Source: Diprion similis
Taxonomy: Eukaryota; Arthropoda; Insecta; Hymenoptera; Diprionidae
NCBI RefSeq assembly: GCF_021155765.1
Contig: NC_060108.1
Location: forward strand, 19,927,025 to 19,991,024
DNA: 64,000 bases
Direction: 5' to 3'
The position numbers and the translations under genes were made by a program. Within the stretch, counting starts at the first letter, position 1; each line of letters starts with the position of its first letter. Shown here piece by piece: positions 35,201 to 47,467 of the stretch. A model generated the notes under the pieces. That model was given only the letters and a program-made list of their open reading frames with translations, searched no databases and was not told the DNA's origin.

Positions 35201-38200
35201 TCAACAAGATTGTCGAGAAATGACTTTGGTTTAACCAAAAATTACGAAGTACTCGTGACAAATCGACCTTGTGTCGCAGGGACCACTTTTCCAGGTCCTT
35301 GAAAAAATCACAAGTTCAGGGTGATTTGGATGACTGTTTTGTGTACATTATCACGTGTTTAAATTGACTTTGATTTTGGCCATAATTGTACAGGGACCAT
35401 TGACTCCAGAGGGAATTCGACATTGTAAATGTAATTATTCCAACCCAAGTAAATCTTGGGTGCAAATCAATGCTTGCACCAAAATTGTGTTGCAAACTAA
35501 ACAATGACCCACTTTCTGTGTGTGTTAGCTTTTTGTTGGTTTAGGTTGGGTAACAGTTCTGGTAATCACTTAATCACTTGAATGTTGATATTTGTAACTA
35601 TATCAATCGTCTATTTCAAGCATGAACCGAAAATAAGACTGGTATTGAAAATTGAAAAATACACTTACAATCACGTCCTTCTTTTGTGTACAGATTTTTG
35701 GACGGACATGCCTTTGCCGGGCTTGGGAGAACGATGTATCTTAGTCTTGCCGACAACGAGGTTCCCGCAATCCCAAAGCACGTGTTGTTGCATTTGCCTT
35801 TGCTTCGGACGTTCGACATGGGAAGGAACAGAATCTTGCGCATAGAAGCGGACGACTTCAAGGTTTGCAATTACATTATTCTTATTATCATTATGCTAAA
35901 ATATAATTAGCATGGTTAATCCGTCAATTCGTTGCTGCAGCAGCGTAACATATTTGATTCAACGAAGAAGTAGTATCTAGATACTCGGAAAATAAATAGG
36001 AATAACGTCGCCCACGAGTGTGACATTTCGCTGTTTTAGTCGAAAAAATAGCGAGACGCAAGAAATAATGTTTTATAATTCGATCATTTTGATAAAAGAA
36101 CGTAATTGTCTTATGTTGGCAAAACATCGCCAAACATTACTCCCTTGTTTCTCCCATAGTATCGTGTTTTCGGAGTTCTTCAATTTTAGCACGAGGTCGA
36201 AGAATTACTTTAGTCTGATTTTTGCCCACGTGTGCTCTCGCTGTAGTTAATGCTATGATCATTGGCCGTGGTAAAGTTTGCGACATGAATAAATGTGTAG
36301 GGTATATGCGATATACGTACAAGATACGCACAAGTGATAGTAATTGATCGAATGACGTGAGAAAGAGCAGAGTAGAGCAGAGCGGAGTAAGTAGCCTGCC
36401 AAAGCCCACGTAGAATCGATTCTCGATTGACAGTTATTCAATAACCTGACGACTCATGACATGACCCGTACTTTATGCGTATAAGCGTGAGTACAATCGG
36501 AAATTTTTTAAGTAAACAACGCTGGGGGCCGGATGGAATGAATAATCATTGCCAAGTTTTAAGAATTTATATTTCAAAATTCTAAGAGTTAAATTTATAC
36601 TCATTTAAAGTATTTCATTTTAAGTAAGTTCGTTGCATCAAATCGTTGACAATACAGTTCGGTGAAAGTTCGTTGAATAGATGTGAATAAGTCCTGTGTC
36701 TTACAATGTTCTGGTACAGTAAAGGATTCCAAGTTTTTTGAATCAAAGGGGAATCTACTGTCTCCTTTTTTTTATAGAAATTCGTCTGGGCTGCATATCG
36801 ACGTCAACTTTCCGTGCCCATGTGACTTGCACATGAAGTGCAGACTCAGTAAAATACTCAAAAATACGGTTTTTGAATTGCTAGCGCCACGTCAACGGAA
36901 CATTTGTCTCTTCCTGGTTATTGTCATACTCGAGTCCTGCTAAAATAAGTCACAAATCAATGCCCCGTACTGCGAGACATTCGTAAACCTAATCCTTATG
37001 ATACATTGTACACGTTACATTTCTAAACAGCCACTGGGGGACACTGATCAGCAAACAAAGTGCGACGTACTGTCAAACCAATGCATTGTTTGCGCGAGCA
37101 AACGTCACTGATTAGGTGTTGATGCCTCGAAACGTGCGCTGCTGTTCTGTCTCTTCATCACATATATCTCAGTCCATCTTTTCTACACAATTTTCGTTCC
37201 GTCACTTGGGTTTTTTTATAAACTCCAAAGCGTTTTTCCTTAACTCCTGTAGTGTTTCATTCGATTCAATATGTCTCGGGGTGAATGACTGGAGTACACA
37301 CAGCACCGAAAAAAAAGAAAGGAAACTGTGCCAGCTAAATAAACCTAAACTATAGGGTATGAAAAATATAGTCATTATTTGTCAACTCAACAAGTGGATT
37401 ACCCGGTACTCCTACTCCAATTCTACTCCAACGCGTGGCACAGATAATAAATGTTCCTCAACCCCAAACAAACTCGACTTTCGGCTTCGAATTTAAGAAC
37501 AGGATTGTGTCTTACAGTTTCACAACTTATTTCTCTATTTCATTGTTTTTGTCACCATTTTTTCGTATTCCGACAACATTTCAGGGTCCGATGAAATTAA
37601 AGATCATCCCGATTACAGTTTACTTGGTACCGGAGAGGATCTTGAACTCATATATTACATAAAGATGAAATAATAATATCTATGTTACGTGTTTGTTATT
37701 GATAACCGATAACATTAACTAAATTTGTAATCCTTCAACAAGAAGACACCAGTTATTGAAGTTTAAAAAAATTAATCAAAACCAGTTTAGCTTGTTATAA
37801 ATTGAGAAGATTTTCTGGTGGACAAACTTTCACTCGAAATTCGGCAGGTGTGCTATGATATTTAAATTTTGGGGTTATTTCTTACATGATAGCATTTATA
37901 CGTTCAGGCACTCGTGACTTGAACGATCCCTTGGGGAGACTAAATAATCCAATACCTTATTTACAAATACTGAAAAATTTCATTCCGAAACTATGGAGAA
38001 GTGATGATAAAGCGATAGATATATTATAAACATGACAGTCCACCTGACCTTCGAGCTTGCTTCATCGAATTCGGCTGCGAGTAATCTATCGTTCATTTTC
38101 CCTAATTTTGTTCTTTTGCTTTATTCTTCTCTCCTTTAGTGATTGTGAGAAGTTGATACTTTGATACGACTAACGCAACGTCACCGCAGGGTGTGCGCGT

Positions 38201-41200
38201 CTTATTTTTTTCTCTCCTTATTTTCCTACCATTTACAACGAGAATTTTATTAGGAGATTGATAAGAGCAGACGTTAATTGCTTTGCGGAGTTTCCGGCCT
38301 TGTATGGTTACCTATTACATAAATCGGGTTCTCGGTTACATCGAGGCAGGTGTTCGTTTTCAAATTCATCGGTTTTCATCCCATCGTAAAGTTATACCAA
38401 GTTGTCGTTGTTTGTTCATTAGTTTTCCTTAAGTTTTTTCTTTTCGTCCAATGATCAAGCGGCGTTGCTCATACGATATTATACACATAACTTAAAGTCC
38501 ATTCACCGATTCACGCCACGACCATCGATGCTCCGCAACAACAATAAATCAACTATTAAACATATGTATTTTATTAGGTCTACTGTTTGTTACGATTCAT
38601 CACAGCGTGACTATCGTCAGAGAGAAGAGTCAACAACGCTGTGATTTTACGCACATACATCCAGACTTCAACCCTTGTTATACCATTCTTCATGTCAGTG
38701 ACAATGAGCGGATGTAAAACCGTTGACATTTTCACCCGGCATTGAGTTCATGATGTTTTATATTAATTCACTCTAAGAGGAGTAAGGGAAACCGTTTTGT
38801 TTCATGACTATATGGTAATGCAGATCGTCTAATGCGTACAGTTTATTCGTCGGAGCCTTTGTTTTTCATCGATTATATATAATACGGAAAAATTCAAAGA
38901 ACGCAATGTCGACTCTGCATACATATAAGTCAATACCCAAGGGGGCTAAATAAATCGAGTTATCAATTACGGAACATCTTATGACTCCAGTCGCAATTCA
39001 CGTGACTTCTTTTAACGCGGAAGGAATATCGGAACGATACGGCTTGACCTGATTAAAAAGTCATTTTTTCAATGAATTTGACGTGTGTTTGAAGAAGCGA
39101 AAAAGGACATTATTCCGAAGAATAAATTAACGATTCTGAATGAAGGAGGAAAAATATTTTTTTTGATTCGAACGATGTACTTAGAGTTGAAAGATTCTAG
39201 TATGTATGTAGAAATTGTCAGTCAAAAAATTAGTAGCCGGTCTCACGGACGATATCGACACTCAAAAATTAATGAAATTTCCAATTTGATATACTGTTTG
39301 CGCAGATTCTTGGGGAACGAATTTTTTTACCAAAGCTCGATCATCATTTTTCCGTAGCATAACGTAACACAATTTTGAGATAATTCTTTGTTTATATTTA
39401 CGTTTATAATATACTTATCAACACAAATGGAACATTCGATTGGCGTAATGATGACGCGTTTCGTGAGTTGGTGATGTAACATGGCCTGGATATATGTATA
39501 TATTCACGAATAATTTCTTTAACGTTTGAAGAAATCAAATTGCGCACTATACTACATTTAAGACGTTCAAGCATTCCGAATACGGTCATGATCCATAATG
39601 ATAGATAATTCGCAGACATTATATACACATATACGTTTAAAATGTATTAAACTATCATTACGTAACGTTAATTTTATATTAATTGGATATTAAAAACTAT
39701 GTCACGTAATTCATTGTTATATAATTACACAGGCAGGCATCGTGAGTAGAAGATTTAGTTATTATAGTTATATTAAATGAAATTTTTCAAGAACTATCAG
39801 CAGGCCTTAATCGTTAAGGGGTAATGGTACAATTCCACGGTTCTTTTGTCGCATTTACGGTATCAATATTTTTGAATTGCGTAATGGCAAAATTGATGTT
39901 AACTTGCGAGAACGATTTAGATTTAAAGAGAGATTTTTACTCGCAAGAAATATATTTAATACTTTAAAATTTGTTGCTGCAACAGCATGTAATTAATTTA
40001 ATTTCAGCACGAACTGGATTGGTTATCAACAGTGTTCGATATTTAAAAATTTTTATGTAAAGTCTGTGCATAACTCTCTCCGTACTAAACGTAAAAGTGT
40101 TTGAAGTCTTTCAAGCTTATATTTACATTGTAGGTAAAAAAAAAAAAACTTTCTCGTTCATATTTGTATGAACAATGCATTTCAGAAGTAATCTTTCAAA
40201 TTTACGTCATTTTGGAAATACAACTTTTGCCGCGATGAAATCTCCATCTTTGAACAGGGCTAAAAAATTTGGCATAATTACTTGGAATTTTCTGAATTTT
40301 TTCAGATTTTAGAAAATGAGTGACCTCGAAGTAACAATATCCCAGACACGTATGATTGAGAGAACTTGAAATGAGTCAGGGCTTTATTTTTTGACCAGTA
40401 CTTTCGCAGATAAATTTTTGGTCAAATCGGAAATATCAATTTCCGATCTTGATCTATACTTCGTGGAAAGCTCCATGTATGACTATCTTAGAACCGTCGA
40501 CAATGTAATTGTACATAATAGGTATATATATCGTATATACCATAGGTGTGGATGCCCGAGCATACATCCCAGACGAAAAGGCGACAGCACGAGTAAATAT
40601 TTTCGACCTACAATGAAGAATTTGATTACATACCTCACGCCTATGCTTATATACGATTATCGTGAATCTTTCTACTACACATACCGAATGATCATGACTC
40701 GACTGCTGTGTGCGTGAATGATGATGTCGCTCAACTGCCTTCGAGTGCATTATCAATTTTCGTCAATCGATCATGTTTGAATTGTTGACAAATTTTTATT
40801 CGTACATGGCAGAGGTACTGAATATAAATTGAATTTCAGTATAATCCTGACCTCCACCACCTCGTGCTTGTCGACAATCTTGTAACGGAACTTGATCCCG
40901 GTTCGTTGCCACCTCTTCTGAAGCACCTTCACCTGGGAAGAAATAACTTGGGTTCCCTCAATCGTACGCTGAGGTAAGACTTACGAGATTTCAAGTTTCG
41001 ATTACTCCAATATTTCTTCTCAACGACAGTTGATTTATTTAATCTGTAAGCTCCAAGTACTAACTTGGTTCGCTGCAAAGTTCCTGTGGAATCATTATCA
41101 AAACAAGATACGATTATTGTGATTAATTATCAGTGATCTTTCACAAACGCCTGATGTCAGTGCTAAAGAATTTGTGCGTTGTAGAAATGTTTGCGTGTTT

Positions 41201-43635
41201 GACAATAATTCGTTCATTCGTGCAGGGAATTGAATCAGCTTGAATGGCTGCTATTGAACGAAAATGTGCTAACGTCTTTGGACGGCGAACTGCCGACAGT
41301 GGGACGTAATTTGAAACTGCTGCAAGTCGCTAACAACAAGTTGACCCATCTACCGCCCGAACTCCGATTCTTCCACCGTCTGGATCACCTTTTTCTAAAT
41401 AATAATAAAATTCAAAGCCTCGATGGAAGGCTGCAAAAGGCACGCCGTTTGGAAAAACTCGAAATTTCTTGCAACGAAATACAAGAGGTGAGTTTTATAA
41501 ATCTCCAATTTGCTGTACATTTATTTCCTTGTTTGTTTTACCACGATTTTCACACCAGCAGTACTGCGCAAATTCATTAGGTATATTGTTCCCAGTCGGT
41601 AGCTCTTTTTGTGATCAACAACTGATGCCTGTTTATTCATGCCTGTTCATTTATCGCCCGTTATGGGAGCAATAGACTTCATTCGATCATGGGCAGCAGC
41701 ATATAATCCAGCAGGCGACAAACAGCTGGCGCTGCTTATATTTCTATTGCAGTGTTGTTGCCGAGCCTCGTTTACTCCCGTTCAACAATCTGGGTTACAC
41801 ATTTCTGTTCACCCCCTCCCCCCCCCCCCAGCCGCCCCGTCCTACTACGAACATCAAATAAAATCACCGGGAAAACAAAATTATGCTCGCAGCTTGCAGA
41901 AGACGAGTTCACGGAAGCCGAGAGTCTTGAAGAACTACAATTGGGCCACAATTCGATCAAGTCCCTCGGACGTGGTATTGGGAACGAGAACGGCAACAGC
42001 GCCCTTCTTCCACTGCGCTCCTTGAGGATCCTTAATTTGACTCACAACGAATTGCGCGAATTCTCGTTCTCGGATTTACGCGGCCTGCGCAAGCTTTTCT
42101 TCGTCGATCTCTCTCACAACCGGATCACATATCTGATGAAGGGTTGGACTCCGACCGAGGTTAGTATCAGTACGGCATAATCCGCAAATGGTCGCCTACC
42201 GTCTTCGATGGTCGAAAACAATAATTGAATATCGCTGACGCAGAACCTGGTGGAAATGGAGGGCGAAGAGATCGCCGGAGCGAGCATATTCGAACTTCGG
42301 CTGCAGCACAACAAGCTGAACACTCTCGAGGGCTCCTTGTTCATGGGAATGCGCTCACTGCAGAGATTAAATCTGAGCCATAACGCCTTGGGACCGAGCC
42401 TCGGACCCCGCGATCTGAAGGGTCTGAACGCCCTTCGCGTCTTGGACATATCTCACAACGCCCTGACAACCCTCGAAGACACAAGCGAGGTACGAATCGA
42501 GTCTGCCAAATGTTTAGCGGAAGACTTGTCGGTCTCTCGGCTCTTTTTTCGCACGAAATATCTCCCTCGGTATCATTCCAGAATTGGCTTCCTTCCTTGG
42601 AGGAGCTCAACGCGTCTCACAACCGGTTGGTCGTACTTTCGGAGCACGATTTCCGCGGCCTTCCGGTTCTCTGCTGGGCCGATTTGAGCGCGAATTGGAT
42701 ACGATCAGTCGCCGCAGACCTAGTTTCAAACACAAGATGCACGGTACACGGCGTACCTGACGTACTTCGTATATATCTTCAAGGTAAGATCAATGTGGCT
42801 GTAGTTCGCAGTGTTTTGGATTATTTCACACTTTCGTTGTTCTACAGTGCGAACGGTGTATTGATTAGGCGGCATAATGCACTTAAATATACGCCTGCAG
42901 CCAGAAACAGAGCACAGTGAATATATAATTATCATAAGTATGCATGTATAGTTAAGTGAAGGACTGCAGTTAATCTGACAATTTAGGCGCCAGAAATTAA
43001 TCAACGCGTCGTAAAATGTTGAGGAATTTAATGATGTGTTGATACATCAATAACGACGTATCGCCGTCTGCCTCATTGTATTGCGTACAGCCTTACCCAC
43101 ACTAGAAACATTTATGATAAGTCGAGATAACCCTGCCTGATGCAAAGTTATCAATTCAAGATTTTACGACGTTTACGTTATTTATTACGATATCACGCAA
43201 TATTTTTATTACTATTATTATTATTGTTGTTGTTGTTGTTGTTGTTGTTGTTTCTTATTGTTTCGCACTGTTTACTATTATCTAGAACACAAGTAATACA
43301 CGTTAGCGAAACTGGTCAAATAGATATAGAAAAAATAATGGAAGAATTCTACAGACGATGAACAGAATTTACTAACGTGTACTTTGTTTATTGTCACCGC
43401 ATGTGTTATAAAAATGTAACTAATTGCAGATAACCCGGTGCTGTGCGACCCCGGCTTGGCAAACATCACGATTGCTTTTGAGGTGAATCACGCGAAGCCC
43501 TACGGCGTGGCAAACGATTGTCCGACAACTACGACAACGCCAAGTGCGCCAACATCTTCCCTACCTCCACTTCCGCCGACTTTGTTTTTGACCGCAGCTG
43601 GTGGTAATGTATCCTTTGCCGCGACGCTTGAGTAA
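32221..43635 (+). CDS. Secreted leucine-rich-repeat protein, chaoptin-like architecture, name unknown
   Basis: Eight exons join in phase: 32221-32588, 35694-35862, 40840-40973, 41226-41487, 41893-42159, 42244-42489, 42582-42783 and 43430-43635, giving 617 residues. Residues 1-25 are a hydrophobic signal peptide. A cysteine cluster follows (C27, then PCTC at 35-38), like an LRR N-terminal cap. About 17 repeats of roughly 24 residues then run to near residue 550, of the form LxxLxLxxNxLxxL; LNLSHNAL and LDISHNAL are the clearest. A short C-terminal cap begins DNPVLCD, followed by a Thr/Pro/Ser-rich tail. I see no transmembrane helix, so secretion or an unrecognised lipid anchor is likely. Such proteins usually act in cell adhesion or matrix binding. 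Introns 1 (3.1 kb) and 2 (5.0 kb) are large and contain no recognised nested gene. I could not assign an orthologue. Confidence 0.88.
32589..40839. other. Large introns 1 and 2 of the leucine-rich-repeat gene
   Basis: Intron 1 (32589-35693) and intron 2 (35863-40839) flank the short second exon. Both are AT-rich. Scattered open frames of 60 to 110 codons show no family signature. I saw no RNA gene and no clear transposon remnant. Confidence 0.5.
43220..43254. repeat. (TTG)n repeat in the last intron of the leucine-rich-repeat gene
   Basis: TTA triplets pass into about eight TTG triplets, within the intron between exons 7 and 8. Confidence 0.8.
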
Positions 43636-43765
43636 ATAATTAATTGAATTATTATGCAAATTCGTATTATGAAGACCTACGTACTACCTAGTCGCGACCT
43701 CACAGTAATGGCCCAAGGAGGGCCAATTCCGATATAATCACCGCCACACTTCCCGTAGCCTTAAA

Positions 43766-44044
43766 AAAACAAAAAAAAAAAAAAAAAAAGAAAATAACCA
43801 CGAATCGCCTATGTAATGTTTTTATACATATAATACATATTTATGTATAGTGTTACGACTAATCATCTGCAACCGACGATAAATTTTAATCGATTTTTCT
43901 GTAAATTTATCGCACGTTATATGGGCGGTATGTATGTCTGTCCGCAATAAGTTGGCAAGGGACTCGATGCGCGAGATGCTGCGCTGTATTGTTTGAATAA
44001 CGATAAATTCGAAATTGTAAAAAAAAAAAAAAAAAAAAAAAAAA
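43766..44044. repeat. Two long poly(A) tracts downstream of the leucine-rich-repeat gene
   Basis: A-runs of about 26 bases, interrupted in the first case, lie at about 43766-43790 and 44019-44044. They sit in the 3' untranslated or flanking region. They could be expanded simple repeats or tails of decayed retroposed copies; no body of a retroposon is recognisable beside them. Confidence 0.6.
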
Positions 44045-44329
44045 CAGAAAGAAATACGACTAACAAGACTACCTTGTCGGATGAACAGTATAATATATAT
44101 GTTTCAAGCAGGAGTTGCACATTTGGTAGATTATTAAGAGCATGATGAATAATATAAAGGATATATGTATATGCGATAAGATTCGTTATGAGCTGTTCAG
44201 ATGTCTCAGATGCAGAATCTCGAAAAAAGAGTTATAATTATGTAATTCTATCAATCTACCAGACACTCAATACGCTGGGACTATCAGAATAACATGACCG
44301 CCTGCCAGTAAAGAACAGGACAAAGACTA

Positions 44330-44437
44330 AAGGTACGTTCGGACGATGCGACCTTATGCAATAAATTCATTCTTACGTATGGCACCGCATGCGGCAGGTT
44401 GTATGCGCTAAAAGGTCGCATCGTCTAAGCGTACTTT
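44330..44437. mobile_element. 108-bp inverted-repeat element, MITE-like, flanked by TA
   Basis: The 24-base ends 44330-44353 and 44414-44437 are inverted repeats matching at 20 of 24 positions; the inner 13 bases, GACGATGCGACCT-like, are nearly perfect. A TA dinucleotide lies immediately outside each end, as expected for a target duplication of the Tc1/mariner type. The centre holds a CCGCATGCGG palindrome (44385-44394). It is too short to encode anything. AATAAA at 44360-44365 is the first such hexamer after the leucine-rich-repeat stop codon. A non-mobile hairpin is the alternative. Confidence 0.5.
44360..44365 (+). terminator. Candidate poly(A) signal of the leucine-rich-repeat gene
   Basis: First plus-strand AATAAA after the stop codon at 43633-43635, about 725 bases downstream. 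It lies inside the 108-bp inverted-repeat element. Its use is inferred. Confidence 0.35.
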
Positions 44438-47400
44438 TATACCTTTTCAGCATTGCCTTCGTATTTCACAGTTACATTGCACTTGTTCCATCCCAACAAG
44501 TTCACATTTGATCAATCCGCGAAATGTTTCATTTGGAGGAACAGAGAGATCAGGACGCCGTTTTTTTTTCTTCAAAATCTGCTGTAAAAAATACTTACTT
44601 CGTTGCATACACTTTTTGATCAGGTATATTCTTTGATGATGGCTCGGTCAAGTGACACGTTAATAGAGAACGCAAATGTATTTCCTTCGAATTCTGCGAA
44701 TCGGTCAAGCAGATACTATCATGAACGGCCATTTCAGCCTCCGGTAATAGTGTTGAACTTACAATCTACCTCTGTCCATCTCACTGCTTCACGTTAGTTT
44801 ACATCGATTATTCGATCATGCGACAAGCTCAGCGTTTTGTGTTAAATTAAACGATTACTTAACTTGTATTTTAGCAGTATTTTTAATATATTATTGATAT
44901 GATTTGTTATTAGAGTTGGATACCCAATTTCGCGATTCGAATAAGTTTTTCAGACAATGATCCTGCAGGGGATATTTGAATTGTTGCAGAAACAATTTTT
45001 GTAAATGAAAAATTTTTCGTTCTCTTTTCACCCCTTTTTATTCCAATTCTTAGTTCGTCGAGGCAAGTAAACAATTGGTGATAATAGGCTTGTGAATCTA
45101 CGGTCGCAAAACGTAAAGAATTTGTATAGTAAAGTTGGATATATATTTTTTGCAAATATTCAATATATATTTTTTGAAAGGAAGTTTACTTGAAACCTTG
45201 ACCATTGACCAATGTCAATGTCATTGCGACTGTCAATATTACAGGGCTTCGAATAGTTCAACCTAAAGTAATCTTCGGATGAATAGAGAGGGGGGGGGGG
45301 GGGGGGGGGGAGAATATAACTTCAAATAATAATTACTGTAACTTTGTGTTACCAAACGTAGCATAAATTTTTTTAATTACAAACCTAAGAATACCAACAA
45401 GGTAACACATGACAAACTATTTGACTGTTGCTTCATTATTTCTCTCAATTCATGTATAAATTAAAAATCACGATAAGACAAATTTCAATAAGCAAGCCGT
45501 ATAACGTCGACTATAATAATACTGAAGCTCAGGAATTAACGGATGAAAAATTTGTAAGAGTAATAATAACATAGAAGAGGCGATCTAAGATACCAAGGCG
45601 GAAGAATATACATAAGGAATATAACTGGAAAAACAAAAAAAACAAATCGCACAGATTGCAATGTTATCCACATTAAGTATGGAGAGACTAGATTTAAATG
45701 TTGTTTAGATAAATACTTTTATAGCCACTGTAAATAGTTCTTCCTCTAACACAACCGAATACTTGGATGCAGAGATTGAATGCACGTCACACTAACAATC
45801 TTCTAATTTGTATATATATATATATGTATGTATAAATATATACATTTATATATGTACATTATACATATATTATGACAATCAAAGTGCGTAATCCAGTCAA
45901 TTTGCAGAGATAAAGTGAATCAGAACAACGTAGTAGTAGGCGCTCAACGAATCGTAACAAAAGAACCAACCTACAGAATGTGTTTGGAAATTACACATTA
46001 CACAAGTGTTTTCCCGGAGGTTTTTATTCCTACGGATGCTACGTTCTAGTATTACCTAGATGCACTAACCCCAATAATGTTTAGAGAAAAACTTATTTGT
46101 ATAGCATAAATTATTTCATACGTTAAGTATAATTTGTATTATTTTTCTTAAAATGACTGGATTTGGCGCTTTTTAATATCAAATTGTAGAATAGAAGTAA
46201 GACAAAAATTAAAATTGAAAGAAGAAAAAAAAAATATTTATCTAACTTGTAAAAGTTTAATTTTAGTACCGAAGAGCAAACGGCTGGTATTCTACAGCGT
46301 GGCAATCTATTAATTCCCACCAATAGAAATTCTATTGTTAATTGAATTACCGATAGTCAAATAGATACGCCCTTGAGGTCAATGAAATAAATAAGATTAT
46401 TTGATACATGATTGTATTCGATACATTGATTGATAGTGGGCGATCAATTGACCTCGTAACTCGAGCCAACGACGGCAAAATGCGTTATGAATACATAATT
46501 GGCTCGCAACGTAGTATTCAAGTTCTGCATTTCAGTTCGAAATGTCGTTTGAATATAGTCGTATAAGGAGACTAATCTAAATTTCATTATGTGGTGTAAT
46601 GTACGTTACTAGATTGAATAATTCCAAAACTTTGTTCAATATGCAATGTAGAATTCAGCCGTTAGTGCCGACTGCTAGCTTAATTAGCTAGGACTCAAAG
46701 TCAAACTAACTTTACTTTAAGTATTTTAAGAAATTGAATAGGATACTATACATACTACATAGGTGCCATATATATAAAGTAAAGCAGAGACTTGTATGTA
46801 ATTTAGTATCTACGTAATTGTTATTTATCCATGCTGTGATTTACAGTCGTCATCAATTATAATCAGAGGGTAACGATCACTTATTAAAAAACTTACATCA
46901 CATCAATTACATGAAATGAGACAAAGAATAATATAATACTAATTACAGACGTGAGAGTGACCATTAACGTACTTCAGTAACGTGAGTCGTGTAGTTCTCA
47001 ATCTATAAAGGAAAATGCAAGGAAAAAACAATTGACTGAGAATTCAAAACTTAGTAGGGTGTAAGACCTGCTAAAAATTTGATGGAAATTGTTGAGGTAA
47101 ACCAAACACCGCACGTTTTAAAGCAACAACTACATTTAGTTGGAAGCTTCAAAGTACATGATGCATACACACTAAGGGTTGAGGTAAAGACATTGTATTT
47201 TGCTTGGACCGTTTTAACGTTAACATAAATTTAAATGTTATTCTGTATATGTGATGAAACAATTATTAGATATTTCAATTTTTAATAATAAAGGCTTTAC
47301 TCTTTTAACTGTTTACCACTATCACTTTTTTTCATACACAAACCTCGGGGCGCGACAACATGCGAACTTGATTTTCAATAAAATTATTGGAATGGCCTGC

Positions 47401-47467
47401 CACCAATTACAATATTAGATAAACAGCTGTCTCATTTTAGCTTACGTTTTCATTCAAGCAAGTACAT
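44438..47467. other. Gene-free stretch between the leucine-rich-repeat gene and the Spc25-like gene
   Basis: AT-rich sequence with no recognised gene. It includes a 21-base G homopolymer (45290-45310) and TATATG-rich DNA at about 45810-45870. The 3' untranslated region of the minus-strand Spc25-like gene should lie at the right end. Confidence 0.5.
45290..45310. repeat. G homopolymer run
   Basis: Twenty-one consecutive G residues in AT-rich flanks. Length is likely unstable and may be an assembly estimate. Confidence 0.9.

Noticed and set aside
44624-44748. Exon-like segment downstream of the leucine-rich-repeat gene, with a CAG acceptor and a GTAATA donor
   Set aside because: The open frame has no family signature and no partner exon in phase was found; likely chance.
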